In this document: positions 1 through 7,700 of the stretch, piece after piece
How the letters are laid out: every line of letters starts with the position of its first letter
Numbering within the stretch: the stretch's first letter is position 1
Assembly (NCBI GenBank): GCA_964584665.1
Contig: CAZPAO010000026.1
Coordinates: 1-30,740 of the forward strand
Length of the DNA stretch: 30,740 nucleotides
DNA from: DASUBN01 sp964584665
GTDB taxonomy: Bacteria; Pseudomonadota; Gammaproteobacteria; Natronospirales; REEB76
Direction of reading: 5' to 3'
Notes under the pieces: model-generated
Database searches by the model: none
What the model saw: only the letters and a program-made list of their open reading frames with translations
What the model was told of the DNA's origin: nothing
Position numbers and translations under genes: made by a program

Positions 1-623
1 ACCGACTTGCCGTAGCGGTCCACGATCACGCGCTCGGCTCCGGGCACGCCCTTCAGCCAATCGTTGTAGGCGAGCTCCAGGCCTTCCTGGCCGAGATCAT
101 CCACGTTGGTGAAACCCAGCACCTGCGCGGTGACTTCGCCGGCCGGGTAGTAGCGGCGGTACTCGCGCTGGCTGTAGACGCCGGGGATGCCGAGGGCCGT
201 CAGCTGCTGCACGGCATAGGGGTCCATGCCGCGGGCGAGGTAGACGAACTCCTTCTCAGCACTGTTCTTGAGCAGGCGCGAGAGGTCCGAAGGCTTCGCG
301 CCCAGGGCGCGGGCGAGACGCGGCACGTCCGCCCCTTCCACTTCCTGCGGGTTCATCCAGATGGAATCGACGGGCGTGCTCACCGCCAGGGGCTCGCCGT
401 TGCGGTCCAGGATCATGCCGCGATGGGCCGGCATGGGCAGCACCCGCAAGTGCCGCTCGGCGCCCTGGTCCAACAGGAATTGCTTGTCCAAGACCTGCAG
501 GTAGACGGCGCGGCCCACGAGACTCGTCGCCACCAGCACGAAGAGGCCCAGCACCGCCACGCTGCGCCAGCCTAAGGCGCTGGCACCGGGCTTCTGTTCC
601 AAGGGGGCGGCGTTGCGCTTCAC
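1..623 (-). CDS. ftsI: FtsI / PBP3, septal peptidoglycan transpeptidase (N-terminal part only)
   Basis: Class B penicillin-binding protein that crosslinks septal peptidoglycan in the divisome, anchored in the inner membrane. Translating the minus strand from a GTG at 621-623 gives a basic start, one membrane segment (about residues 18-40), then the pedestal region with the family signature AHRGMILDRNGEPLAVSTPV and further down a VIVDRYGKS stretch. The transpeptidase domain with its catalytic serine lies beyond the window edge. The GTG start overlaps the ftsL stop (GTGA), the usual coupling in this cluster. Position after mraZ-rsmH-ftsL supports ftsI over other class B PBPs. The start is fixed by this overlap and by the cytoplasmic tail length. 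Confidence 0.93.
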   Translation of the reverse strand, partial: MKRNAAPLEQKPGASALGWRSVAVLGLFVLVATSLVGRAVYLQVLDKQFLLDQGAERHLRVLPMPAHRGMILDRNGEPLAVSTPVDSIWMNPQEVEGADVPRLARALGAKPSDLSRLLKNSAEKEFVYLARGMDPYAVQQLTALGIPGVYSQREYRRYYPAGEVTAQVLGFTNVDDLGQEGLELAYNDWLKGVPGAERVIVDRYGKS

Positions 624-895
624 GGCTTCACCACCAGCACCTGCGGGTTCGCGGGCGTGCCCATATCCAGCTTCTGCACGGCGGACTGCTCTATATAAGC
701 GTGGGTGCTCCAGGTGCTCTGCTCCAGGAGCAGCCGGCCCCAGTCGATGTTGAGCTGGTCCCGCTGTTGGTGGGCCTGCTCCAGTTGTTCGAACAGCACC
801 CGGTTCTGGTGGCGTGCGTCGATGAGCGCCAGCGCCGAGAGGAACACCGAGAGGCCCAGGAGGGCCACCACGGCGCGGCTGAAGTTCAGCTTCAT
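620..895 (-). CDS. ftsL: Cell division protein FtsL
   Basis: Small bitopic divisome protein that joins FtsB and FtsQ and activates FtsWI. The 91-residue product has a short cytoplasmic N-terminus, a single membrane segment at about residues 8-25 (VVALLGLSVFLSALAL), and a periplasmic heptad-like coiled coil (NRVLFEQLEQAHQQRDQLN) followed by the WGRLLLEQSTW stretch typical of gammaproteobacterial FtsL. Its start overlaps the rsmH stop and its stop overlaps the ftsI start, so it is translated inside the mraZ-rsmH-ftsL-ftsI message. The call rests on length, topology and position as much as on sequence, since FtsL diverges fast. Confidence 0.93.
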   Translation of the reverse strand: MKLNFSRAVVALLGLSVFLSALALIDARHQNRVLFEQLEQAHQQRDQLNIDWGRLLLEQSTWSTHAYIEQSAVQKLDMGTPANPQVLVVKP

Positions 896-1827
896 GCCAG
901 CCGCTCCGCCACGCGCAGCACCGCGCTGCGGGCCCGCGGGTTCTCCCGCACTTCCTCTTCCGAGGCGTGGATGGCCTTGCCGATGTTGATGAGGTCAGGC
1001 TTGCGCGCGGGCTCCAGCCAGGGCGCGCGGGGATCCGGCGCCGAACCGCGCACGTGGTCACGGATGAAGCGCTTGACGATGCGGTCTTCCAGCGAATGGA
1101 AGCTGATCACCGCGAGCCTTCCCGCCGGCGCCAGCACCTTCAGGCACTGCTCCAGGCAGGAGGTGAGTTCCTCCAGCTCGCGGTTGATGAAGATGCGGAT
1201 GGCCTGGAAGCTGCGGGTGGCCGGATGCTTGTGGCGCTCGGTGCGCGGCGCGGCGCGTCCGATGATCTCGGCCAGCTGAAGCGTATCGGTGATGGGACTC
1301 TCGGCACGGGTGGCGACGATGGCTTTCGCGATGCGGCGCGCGTGCCGCTCCTCGCCGAGGGTGAACAGCACCTCGACGATGTCCTGCTCCGCGGCGCGGT
1401 TCAGCCAGACTGCGGCGCTCTCGCCGCTCTCGGGATCCATGCGCATGTCGAGGGGGCCGGCCTGGATGAAACTGAAGCCGCGGCCTGGGTCGTCGAGCTG
1501 CGCCGACGACACGCCGATGTCCAGCAACACTCCGTCCACCCGACCCGACACACCCGCCTCCGTCGCGATGCGCTCCAGCATGGAGAACGCAGCGCGGTAG
1601 ATCGTGAACCTCGTCTCGTTTCCGGCCAGGATCCGGCCCGCGGCGTAAGCCTCCGGGTCGCGGTCCAAAGCGATCAGCCTGCCCTCCGGTCCCAGCTGGG
1701 CCAGGATCGCGCGGCTGTGGCCGCCGCGGCCGAAGGTGCCGTCCACGTACACGCCGTCGGCCCGCACCGCGAGCCCTTCCACCGCCTCCTGCAACAGCAC
1801 CGGGCGGTGGAGTTCGGCGGTGCTCAA
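892..1827 (-). CDS. rsmH: 16S rRNA (cytosine1402-N4)-methyltransferase RsmH
   Basis: S-adenosylmethionine-dependent methyltransferase that makes N4-methyl-C1402 of 16S rRNA (with RsmI, whose gene lies on the other side of the transposon, giving m4Cm). The 311-residue product has the family N-terminus HRPVLLQEAVEGL, the SAM loop VDGTFGRGGHSRAIL (about residues 28-42), the motif LIALDRDPEAY, and the late motifs GVSSAQLDDPGRGFSF and VISFHSLEDRIVKRF. The start appears to be TTG at 1825-1827, overlapping the mraZ TGA as TTGA. No in-frame ATG lies early enough to keep the conserved N-terminus. Length fits the family. Confidence 0.95.
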   Translation of the reverse strand: MSTAELHRPVLLQEAVEGLAVRADGVYVDGTFGRGGHSRAILAQLGPEGRLIALDRDPEAYAAGRILAGNETRFTIYRAAFSMLERIATEAGVSGRVDGVLLDIGVSSAQLDDPGRGFSFIQAGPLDMRMDPESGESAAVWLNRAAEQDIVEVLFTLGEERHARRIAKAIVATRAESPITDTLQLAEIIGRAAPRTERHKHPATRSFQAIRIFINRELEELTSCLEQCLKVLAPAGRLAVISFHSLEDRIVKRFIRDHVRGSAPDPRAPWLEPARKPDLINIGKAIHASEEEVRENPRARSAVLRVAERLA

Positions 1828-2279
1828 AGCACCAGCCTGGCGAGCTCATCCGGCAAGCCGCCGGCGGAACCCTCGTCACCGTTCAGGCTCGCCTCGCGGC
1901 GCGCATCCCAGTTCGCCTGCTGCCAGAGTTCGAACTTGCGGCCGAGGCCGAGCAGCACCACGTCGCGCTCGAGCCCGGCGAAGCTGCGCAGCTCCGGCGG
2001 CAGCAGCACGCGGCTGTGTCCGTCCAGTTCCACTTCGGTGGCATGACCGAGCAGGAGGCGCTGCAGTTCGCGCGCCTGCTTGTTGAGGCTCGGCAGGCGC
2101 ACCAGCCGTTCCTCCAGGGATTCCCATTCGGGCAGCGGATAGATGAGCAGGCAGTGGTCACGGTCGATGGTGACCACGAGCTGGCCGCGGCAGGCCTCCT
2201 GGATGCGCTCGCGATAGCGAGCAGGCACGGCGAGCCGCCCCTTCGCATCCAGGGTGAGGTTGTTGATGCCCCGAAACAT
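1824..2279 (-). CDS. mraZ: Transcriptional regulator MraZ
   Basis: Double AbrB-like (SpoVT/AbrB fold) DNA-binding protein that in Escherichia coli represses its own division and cell-wall operon. The 151-residue product shows both repeat signatures: LDAKGRLAVPARYRERI near the start and LDGHSRVLLPPELRSFAG in the second half, each with the DxxxR motif. It is the first gene of mraZ-rsmH-ftsL-ftsI and overlaps rsmH. A good promoter and three spaced TGGG-type boxes lie directly upstream (separate entries), which fits autoregulation. The transposon end is 284 bp upstream of the start codon and does not cut the promoter. Confidence 0.96.
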   Translation of the reverse strand: MFRGINNLTLDAKGRLAVPARYRERIQEACRGQLVVTIDRDHCLLIYPLPEWESLEERLVRLPSLNKQARELQRLLLGHATEVELDGHSRVLLPPELRSFAGLERDVVLLGLGRKFELWQQANWDARREASLNGDEGSAGGLPDELARLVL

Positions 2280-2312
2280 ATACCCGTCCCGCCTCCGCTC
2301 AGGCCAACCCGG

Positions 2313-2336
2313 CCCATTTCATTCCACTTTTTCCCA
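2313..2336 (-). promoter_or_regulatory. Three MraZ-type TGGG boxes
   Basis: Read on the minus strand, TGGG (2336-2333), TGGA (2326-2323) and TGGG (2316-2313) recur exactly 10 bp apart, just downstream of the predicted mraZ start of transcription. Enterobacterial MraZ is known to bind repeated TGGG motifs about one helical turn apart upstream of mraZ, so these are likely autoregulatory sites. The middle box differs by one base. Confidence 0.7.
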
Positions 2337-2345
2337 CTGACAGAC

Positions 2346-2374
2346 ACTATAGGTAGCCCAAAGAGGCAGGTCAA
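2346..2374 (-). promoter_or_regulatory. mraZ promoter (sigma-70 type)
   Basis: On the minus strand a -35 TTGACC (2374-2369) and a -10 TATAGT (2351-2346) are separated by 17 bp. Transcription would start near 2339, about 60 nt before the mraZ start codon. It lies about 190 bp inside the chromosomal flank of the transposon and so survives the insertion. Confidence 0.75.
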
Positions 2375-2563
2375 GGGAAAAAGGCGAAATTTGCTTGTGG
2401 GACAGGGACTTAGGCGTGGTTTTGTCCAAAAAATGGACGAATTAATAACATATTAATCAATGGCTTACAGACATGACATTACAAGGGACATTAACTCAAT
2501 TCAGGTGAAAACCCTATTTTTCATCCTGAAATCCACGGGGAAGCCCCACTTTACTTGAGCAAA
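2375..2563. other. Chromosomal spacer between mraZ promoter and transposon end
   Basis: This non-coding stretch belonged to the rnpB-mraZ intergenic region before insertion. It holds an inverted repeat GTCCA-(5)-TGGAC (2424-2438), two ATTAAT blocks (about 2440-2457), two GACATTA copies 12 bp apart (2475-2481, 2487-2493), and at 2395-2409 an inverted near-copy of the transposon left tip (see findings). No open reading frame of note was seen. Confidence 0.6.
2559..2563 (+). repeat. Left target-site duplication GCAAA
   Basis: GCAAA directly precedes the TGTCCC tip of the element and is repeated in the same orientation at 21312-21316 after the other tip. A 5-bp duplication is the hallmark of Tn7/Tn402-type transposition. 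Confidence 0.8.
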
Positions 2564-2657
2564 TGTCCCTGCTCCCACAATCGCTGCGTGGGTACGTAAA
2601 TGGTTGCCCGAGCACCTAATTGATGGATTTCAGTCCGTTTAGGTCCCTAATCCCTGC
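2564..2657. repeat. Transposon left end: inverted repeat and putative TnsB-binding repeats
   Basis: The 25-bp tip (2564-2588) is followed by two related stretches, GCACCTAATTGATGG (2612-2626) and GGTCCCTAATCCCTG (2642-2656). They share the core CCTAAT with CCCTAATTGG of the right end, as expected for repeated TnsB/TniA-binding sites. The tniQ stop codon lies only about 100 bp from the tip. The individual sites are inferred. Confidence 0.55.
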
Positions 2658-2664
2658 AAATCGG

Positions 2665-3750
2665 TCATGAACCTTGGGGAGGCAAAAGGTGCGCCGCCCA
2701 CTCCCTGGCCTGGTCGGCATGGGTTGGTGAAGCACCCAGCCGGCAAGGCGTCTTTCTGGCACGTTTGCCGCCCCGCCGTCGTTCGTGGCGTGGGTAAAGT
2801 GCCCACTGGAATACCTCCTGGTACCGATCATGCAGACCTGCCAGAAGGTCCGCCTTCACCCGGGCCCCGCCGTCGTCGCTGCTGATCCCACTAGGCAGTC
2901 CGACCGGGCTTGGCGCTGTGATGCAGGCGACTAACCAGTTTGCCGTCCGCCGGTAGCCAGGGTCAGGAGCTGACCGGAAGTGGTCCCACGCTCCCACCGT
3001 GCTCTCGTGCTGGCAGTGACGCTTGTACCGCGGTTGGAACGCCAGCAGTCGGCCCGCCCCTTTTGACGGACGTAGCGCATCCATGGGCGCACCCGCACGA
3101 CGACGATGCCAGTCACCGACGACTAAGCAGTAAAGCCAGCGCAGCCGCTTATCGGAGAACCGCGCGTCATCTGCCATGATCTTTCGGACGCGATCTTCAT
3201 GCTGACGTATAAGTGACCACACCGCCCGGGTTTCAGAACTAGACCAGTCGACGGCGCGTGTCTTCCTCGCCCATGTCCTGGTCAGTCCCAAAGCATCGTC
3301 CTCAAGCTCTGCGAGTTGACCGCGGAACAACTGCCGTTGTCCGTGTATGCCTATGTAGCTCCACTTCTCCAGAGGCACATCATGGATGTAGCAGCTCGTT
3401 GAAAAACACCACGACCAGTCGGCACGGAAGTAATTGTCCCGGCCAGAGCGAACATCATCAGCCCAACATTTCGGGCAGTACGCCACGCGAGCATTCGGCA
3501 TCAGCCTCCAGTCTGGACGGGTCAGGACCATATTCTCCAAGGACGTCGTCGACATACGTAGTGCCGCCGCCAGATTGCGAAGCAACTCAACAGGTGGCCC
3601 CGTATCCAAATCGAAGTCACCGAGTTTCGCCGCTGAGGGCATGAGCTCCTGCAGCAAGTGCCGGCGCTTCGCGCGGTAGAAGCTGCACGCACGGTCCACG
3701 ATCGAACTTATGGTCTCGTCCGCCTGCGGACACGGGATTATCAAGCGCAT
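2665..3750 (-). CDS. tniQ: TniQ-family target-selection protein
   Basis: TniQ/TnsD proteins recognise the target and recruit the TnsC ATPase. The 361-residue product starts with a TniQ-like segment (CPQADETISSIVDRA) and carries a zinc-binding pattern CPKC (Cys92, Cys95), Cys115/Cys120 and His123 in the CYIHDVPLEKW segment, placed as in the family. It is shorter than Tn7 TnsD (about 500 residues). The C-terminal 120 residues are basic and unlike anything I recognise; a late frameshift cannot be excluded. Its start overlaps the tnsC stop by 10 bp, so it ends the tns operon. With no TnsE or Cas proteins, it is the likely reader of the rnpB-mraZ attachment site. Confidence 0.85.
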   Translation of the reverse strand: MRLIIPCPQADETISSIVDRACSFYRAKRRHLLQELMPSAAKLGDFDLDTGPPVELLRNLAAALRMSTTSLENMVLTRPDWRLMPNARVAYCPKCWADDVRSGRDNYFRADWSWCFSTSCYIHDVPLEKWSYIGIHGQRQLFRGQLAELEDDALGLTRTWARKTRAVDWSSSETRAVWSLIRQHEDRVRKIMADDARFSDKRLRWLYCLVVGDWHRRRAGAPMDALRPSKGAGRLLAFQPRYKRHCQHESTVGAWDHFRSAPDPGYRRTANWLVACITAPSPVGLPSGISSDDGGARVKADLLAGLHDRYQEVFQWALYPRHERRRGGKRARKTPCRLGASPTHADQAREWAAHLLPPQGS

Positions 3751-4670
3751 GGGCGATCTCCCTCTGGGCTGGTGGGCGGCTCGAGCAACTTGGCCGAAGG
3801 GCGACCCTTAAATGCCCGGTCGACCATGGCCGCATCGATGTGCTCCCTCCCATCGCTGATGGCATGAATCGCAGCGTCCTGGATTAGCCGCATCAAAGGC
3901 GACAGCACTCCGCCAGAGTGGTTGAGCAGCTTCTCCACCACGCTCTCCGACATCAGCGAGGAAGGCTTCCGCAGAGGCAGAAAGCCGTGCATCGTCTTGA
4001 GGAGACCCGCCAGAGCTTCGTCGCGCTTCCAGCAAGGCAGCTTCATCTCCCGGAACCGAGCAGCTAGGTGCTCGTCGCTCATGAACGCCTTGCCGGCGGG
4101 CTCTGTCCCGAACGCGATAATCGGCAGATTCAGGGAGTTCATGATGAGCTTGAGGCCCTCGAGGACCCGCTGCTGCTCCCTGCGAGTCCCGTGCAGAATG
4201 TCCTGGGCTTCGTCCAGCACCAGTAGCCTGCAACTAACCCTCCTCAGGACATCCAGGACCAAGCCTTCGCGGGCATTGGCTGAGGTGGACGTGGATACCG
4301 GAACCCGCAACTCGTCCAGCACGCGGCCATAAACTGCCTTAGCGTCATGGGCGCCGCTCATGCTGATCACGATCACTGGCGTAACCGGCATTCCAACCCC
4401 CTCGTTTTCCCGGGCGGGGTGGATCTTCTGCAGGCGCCTGGCGAGCTGGGTCTTGCCGCTTCCAGGGCGGGCCGAGACGATGAGACCAGGCGCTCGGGGA
4501 GACTCCGACCCGATCATCCAGGCGGCCTCGTTTAGCACTTGGGCGACCGCCGGGTGCACGACGAACCGCTCGTGGCGCATGAAGGCGATCCGGACATGGT
4601 CCGGCTCGTCGATAACTGCCCGCGCCTCGGGTGACAGATGGATATAGATATCAGTGGTGTTCTCGGTCAT
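3741..4670 (-). CDS. tniB: TniB/TnsC-type AAA+ transposition ATPase
   Basis: AAA+ regulator that bridges the TniQ-bound target and the TnsAB transposase. The 309-residue product has Walker A ARPGSGKT (67-74), Walker B VLDEAQD (151-157) and a sensor-like PIIAFGTE (183-190), the layout of TniB/TnsC. The ATG at 4668-4670 is preferred over an upstream in-frame start, because a GGAG sits 7 nt ahead of it and the tnsB stop is only 4 nt away; the upstream extension lies inside tnsB and looks non-native. The small size is closer to TniB of Tn402-type elements than to Tn7 TnsC. It overlaps tniQ at its end. Confidence 0.93.
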   Translation of the reverse strand: MTENTTDIYIHLSPEARAVIDEPDHVRIAFMRHERFVVHPAVAQVLNEAAWMIGSESPRAPGLIVSARPGSGKTQLARRLQKIHPARENEGVGMPVTPVIVISMSGAHDAKAVYGRVLDELRVPVSTSTSANAREGLVLDVLRRVSCRLLVLDEAQDILHGTRREQQRVLEGLKLIMNSLNLPIIAFGTEPAGKAFMSDEHLAARFREMKLPCWKRDEALAGLLKTMHGFLPLRKPSSLMSESVVEKLLNHSGGVLSPLMRLIQDAAIHAISDGREHIDAAMVDRAFKGRPSAKLLEPPTSPEGDRPCA

Positions 4671-4674
4671 GGGA

Positions 4675-6519
4675 TTACTCCATGGCAAAGGTATTGAAGG
4701 TCGGGGTATCAGTCGGCAACGGGAATGCCGGGTCAGGTTTCGGGTCAGGCACAGGCAGCGGCGGATCAAACAGCGAGAACGTCTGGTTCACAGCGATGCG
4801 GCTATGGTTACGACGTTCAGCCCTCAGTGCACCCCTCTTCTTCCGCTTCCGTCTGGACTCATCGACAAGCGCATCCGCAGCGTTCAGGAGGTCGTCACGG
4901 AACGCGAGCTCATCCGGTCGACGACCGAGAGCACGTGCTCGCCTGCGGATGAATGCCCACTCATTGCGCGACAGCGCGGGCAGCGTTGGGTCCGCGTAAC
5001 CTGCCGACAGTAAGATCCCACCAGGATCGCGGATGTAGACCCTCGACATGTCTCGTGGGTCGTAGTGGACTGCCACCTGTTCCCGGTGACCAATCAACGG
5101 GACGAGGGAGGCATCCCAATACCGAGTGCCGAATAGCTCGATCCCGTCCCGTCGCACCAAGCGCCTCTCCGTGGGCATGAAATCCACGAGAAATTGCCTG
5201 GTCCTGGGTGGCGCCAGCGGTGCGCGGTATCCCTCCGGGCCCGTCAGCGCCTGTATCCATGCCTGTTGCGGCGACATCCCCAGTTCGCTGTGGATCGTCA
5301 GGTTGTAGGCACAGATCTGCATCACCATGTAGCGATGCAGCTCCGGGAACGTCATCACGGCGTGTTTCTCGGGATCGTACTCACCCCGCTCAATCACGTT
5401 GGACCGGGTGGATCCGGGCAGCGCGTGTAGCTTGTGCATCATGGTGCCCATGAGCCGTTCGATGTGCCCTCCAAAGTACGGCTGACCCGGCGGCCGATAG
5501 GACAGCACGATCAGGTTGGCCTCGCACCCGCGTCGCAACGCCAAAGCGTGATGCTCTTTGGCGTTGTCCAGTAGTACGCCCTTCGGCAGCCCCTGCATCA
5601 TCCATGTGGCATTCTCGATACCAAGGCTGGTGAGAAGATCCGCTTTCTCCATCGCGGTGATAGCAATGCAAAGACCCACAGCGAAGGCATCAGGCCTGTC
5701 GAGACTGATGTAGTAACCCACGATCGCGCGCGTCTTAACACAAATCGCCAGCGTAAGGTACGGACGCGCAATGGGAATGCGGTTCCGATCGTCAGTCACG
5801 CAAATCATATCGATGAGTGTGTGGTCGAGTTGAACCTCACCCAGGGCCTCTTGGACCGTGTGTACCCCCGGATGTGCGGTGACACGCTCCGCAGCCTTGC
5901 GGCCGCGGCGTCGCAACATCGCGCGCCTGCTGGGAAGATGCTTCAAGCGCTTGCGTATGGTTCGGGGTCCCGGCACAGGCAAGCCTTCCGTCCGACAAAG
6001 GCGCTGTATCTCATCGATAAACAGCGAGGCGCGTGGCGCCTCCCGCGTGAGCCAGCGGGCCTCGATCTGGCGAGCGATTAGAGCCTCAACAGCTTCGGTC
6101 AGTCGTCGCGTTCCCGGCCGAGGGCCCGGACGCTGATAGGTGAACGCCATCGCGCCAGCCCCGTCTGCGTGCAGCTTGATCAGCCGCCGTACGGTTGCGG
6201 GCGAGACCTCCAGCTTCTCCGCAGTGGCATTGATGGCCTCGGAGGTAGGGCGCCCCCTCTCGAGCAAGGCGGACATGGCTTGATAGCGCCCGACTGCGAG
6301 CTCCCACTGCTCTTGGGAGATGCCCTCCAGTTCAGGCGAGGCCGGCACATCCTCGGCCCATGCCGTCAGCTCCTTCGATGGCGCACGGTGCATTTGCCCG
6401 GTACTGGGATCCTGAAGGATGCTCACGCTGGCATCCCACGAGCCCTCCATCATGTAGGGCCGTCCGTGCCAGTTCACTTTCTCACCCTTGGCAAACGTAG
6501 TGAGGGTCAGATTAGTCAT
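4675..6519 (-). CDS. tnsB: TnsB/TniA DDE transposase
   Basis: Retroviral-integrase-fold transposase that binds the element ends and joins the 3' ends to target DNA. The 614-residue product has N-terminal helix-turn-helix regions (ATAEKLEVSPATVRRLIK near 98-115 and another near 160-195), then the catalytic triad: Asp232 (VQLDHT), Asp318 (LLDNAKE) and Glu354 (GGHIERLMGT), with the last two 36 apart. A Mu-transposase-type C-terminal beta domain (TRYWDASLVPLIGHREQVAVHYDP) follows, where TnsC contacts are expected. The ATG at 6517-6519 overlaps the end of tnsA (ATGACTAA), so the two subunits are translationally coupled. The triad looks intact. Confidence 0.95.
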   Translation of the reverse strand: MTNLTLTTFAKGEKVNWHGRPYMMEGSWDASVSILQDPSTGQMHRAPSKELTAWAEDVPASPELEGISQEQWELAVGRYQAMSALLERGRPTSEAINATAEKLEVSPATVRRLIKLHADGAGAMAFTYQRPGPRPGTRRLTEAVEALIARQIEARWLTREAPRASLFIDEIQRLCRTEGLPVPGPRTIRKRLKHLPSRRAMLRRRGRKAAERVTAHPGVHTVQEALGEVQLDHTLIDMICVTDDRNRIPIARPYLTLAICVKTRAIVGYYISLDRPDAFAVGLCIAITAMEKADLLTSLGIENATWMMQGLPKGVLLDNAKEHHALALRRGCEANLIVLSYRPPGQPYFGGHIERLMGTMMHKLHALPGSTRSNVIERGEYDPEKHAVMTFPELHRYMVMQICAYNLTIHSELGMSPQQAWIQALTGPEGYRAPLAPPRTRQFLVDFMPTERRLVRRDGIELFGTRYWDASLVPLIGHREQVAVHYDPRDMSRVYIRDPGGILLSAGYADPTLPALSRNEWAFIRRRARALGRRPDELAFRDDLLNAADALVDESRRKRKKRGALRAERRNHSRIAVNQTFSLFDPPLPVPDPKPDPAFPLPTDTPTFNTFAME

Positions 6520-7063
6520 GGAAGTACTCCTCCTTGCGCACACGGATCTCCTGTTCCGTGAGTAGGAGCACCGGTATGCCGGTGGCCATGCGCAACGCCG
6601 CCAAGGAACATTCGAGCCGGTTGGCGCACTCATCGAGCAGACGCGTGTGCTTCACTTCCACAAAGAACGTGGTCTGGGTTATTCCCACTGCGGCGAAGCA
6701 GTCGGGAATCTCTGACATCGTCACCAAGTAGTCCGGTGTGTACTTATGGTGTTCTCCCCACACCGCATAGTGGACGGTGACCGGTTGCGCGATGACTTTC
6801 TTGAAGCCAGGTAGCGAGACCAGGGCATTCAGAAAGTCGCGCTCGAGCGACGAGTCGAACGGCACCGGTCCGTGGCCATACCGAATCGGATGCCAACCCG
6901 TTATGCGGGCGGCGCGGCCAACCGGCACGCGACGTTCGCTAGGCATGACCTCGACGTCGGATAGCCCCATCGTGAGGACCACTGTGGGTGCCGGGTCCGA
7001 GGGATCGCCCGGTGTTCCAGGCAGGACGGAAGTCGGACGGACGTTGGCGAATTGAGTGTGCAT
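6512..7063 (-). CDS. tnsA: TnsA-like transposon end-cleaving endonuclease
   Basis: TnsA cuts the 5' strands of Tn7-type ends, giving cut-and-paste rather than replicative transposition. The 183-residue product shows the restriction-endonuclease-like active site: Glu74 (SSLERDFL), Asp111 (YTPDYLV) and Glu136/Lys138 (FFVEVKH). Tn7 TnsA has about 273 residues; this one ends soon after the catalytic domain and seems to lack the C-terminal TnsC-interacting domain. The ATG at 7061-7063 has AGGAG at good spacing. It overlaps tnsB by 8 bp. Confidence 0.93.
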   Translation of the reverse strand: MHTQFANVRPTSVLPGTPGDPSDPAPTVVLTMGLSDVEVMPSERRVPVGRAARITGWHPIRYGHGPVPFDSSLERDFLNALVSLPGFKKVIAQPVTVHYAVWGEHHKYTPDYLVTMSEIPDCFAAVGITQTTFFVEVKHTRLLDECANRLECSLAALRMATGIPVLLLTEQEIRVRKEEYFHD

Positions 7064-7114
7064 CGCTTCTCTCCTCTGCTTAAGCCGGCAAACCGACCGG
7101 CGCGGCGAGGCCCG

Positions 7115-7134
7115 CGGCTTGCAAGGGCAAGCCG
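7115..7134 (-). other. Stem-loop in the leader before tnsA
   Basis: CGGCTTGC (7115-7122) and GCAAGCCG (7127-7134) form a perfect 8-bp stem with a 4-base loop, in the 218-bp non-coding gap (7064-7281) between the small HTH-like gene and tnsA. No T-run follows on the minus strand, so it is not a standard terminator. It could attenuate or stabilise the tns message. Nothing else was recognised in the gap. Confidence 0.45.
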
Positions 7135-7281
7135 GGTCCGGGGTGGTTGACACGCCACCCTGGCTTTGCGATGCTTTTGGGGCCCAGCAGAGGCTTTCAA
7201 AAGCTTCGCGGCGAGGCCCGGGAACTAGTACTTCTCGGGCTTCGTTGTTTTCAGGCCTCAGAAATCTTAATTCTCTTCTCC

Positions 7282-7602
7282 TTAATGCCGCTTCGGCGGC
7301 ACGCAAAAAGCTTCGTCGACAAGCTCTTCCCAGCTCGTCGAACCTTCAATTGCTCGCTTTACGGCCAGGGCTGCAATGTCCGCGGAGAACGCGTATTTGC
7401 CTTTCCGGCCGGGAATGGGGTGCAGGGAGATCTTGGGCAGCGTTCCGTTCAGAGCAGCCCTCTGATAGCTCCGCACGCTGTTGTAACCGAGTAGAAGGGC
7501 TAGAGGTCGGCCGTGGACGCCATTGAGACGGGAACGCTTTTCGATGCGCCGACGACACGCATTAATCTCAGCGAGAGTGTTCCCAGGGCGCATTTTGCCC
7601 AT
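7282..7602 (-). CDS. Small putative helix-turn-helix protein upstream of tnsA
   Basis: Product of 106 residues, basic, with a segment LLGYNSVRSYQRAALNGTLP (about 37-56) that reads like a helix-turn-helix of excisionase/AlpA type, followed by a GKYAFSADIAALAVKRAI stretch. The start at 7600-7602 has GGGGAG 5-6 nt upstream. It points the same way as the tns genes, 218 bp ahead of tnsA, and is divergent from the gene at 7701 across about 98 bp. A regulator of transposition or an accessory end-binding protein is plausible from place and size, but no family was recognised with certainty. Confidence 0.65.
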   Translation of the reverse strand: MGKMRPGNTLAEINACRRRIEKRSRLNGVHGRPLALLLGYNSVRSYQRAALNGTLPKISLHPIPGRKGKYAFSADIAALAVKRAIEGSTSWEELVDEAFCVPPKRH

Positions 7603-7700
7603 CGTGCTCCCCGTGGCGGATTGCCCGCCAAATTGGGGGGATTAGGCCGAAATCATCTGGTAGGCACAAGGTATATCTTAGGGGCTAGGATCTGCATACC

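Noticed and set aside
967..2046. Plus-strand frame of 359 codons opposite rsmH and mraZ
   Set aside because: Shadow of well-identified genes on the minus strand; composition is that of a complementary frame.
2395..2580. A 186-bp MITE-like unit bounded by TTGTGGGA inverted repeats
   Set aside because: The flanks of that pair show no target duplication, while the right member fits as the tip of the large element with a matching GCAAA duplication and a partner inverted repeat at 21287-21311.
2616..2831. Alternative frame over the 3' end of tniQ, possibly a frameshifted tniQ tail
   Set aside because: Neither frame shows a recognisable TniQ C-terminus and the alternative would overrun the putative TnsB sites; kept only as a doubt in the tniQ entry.
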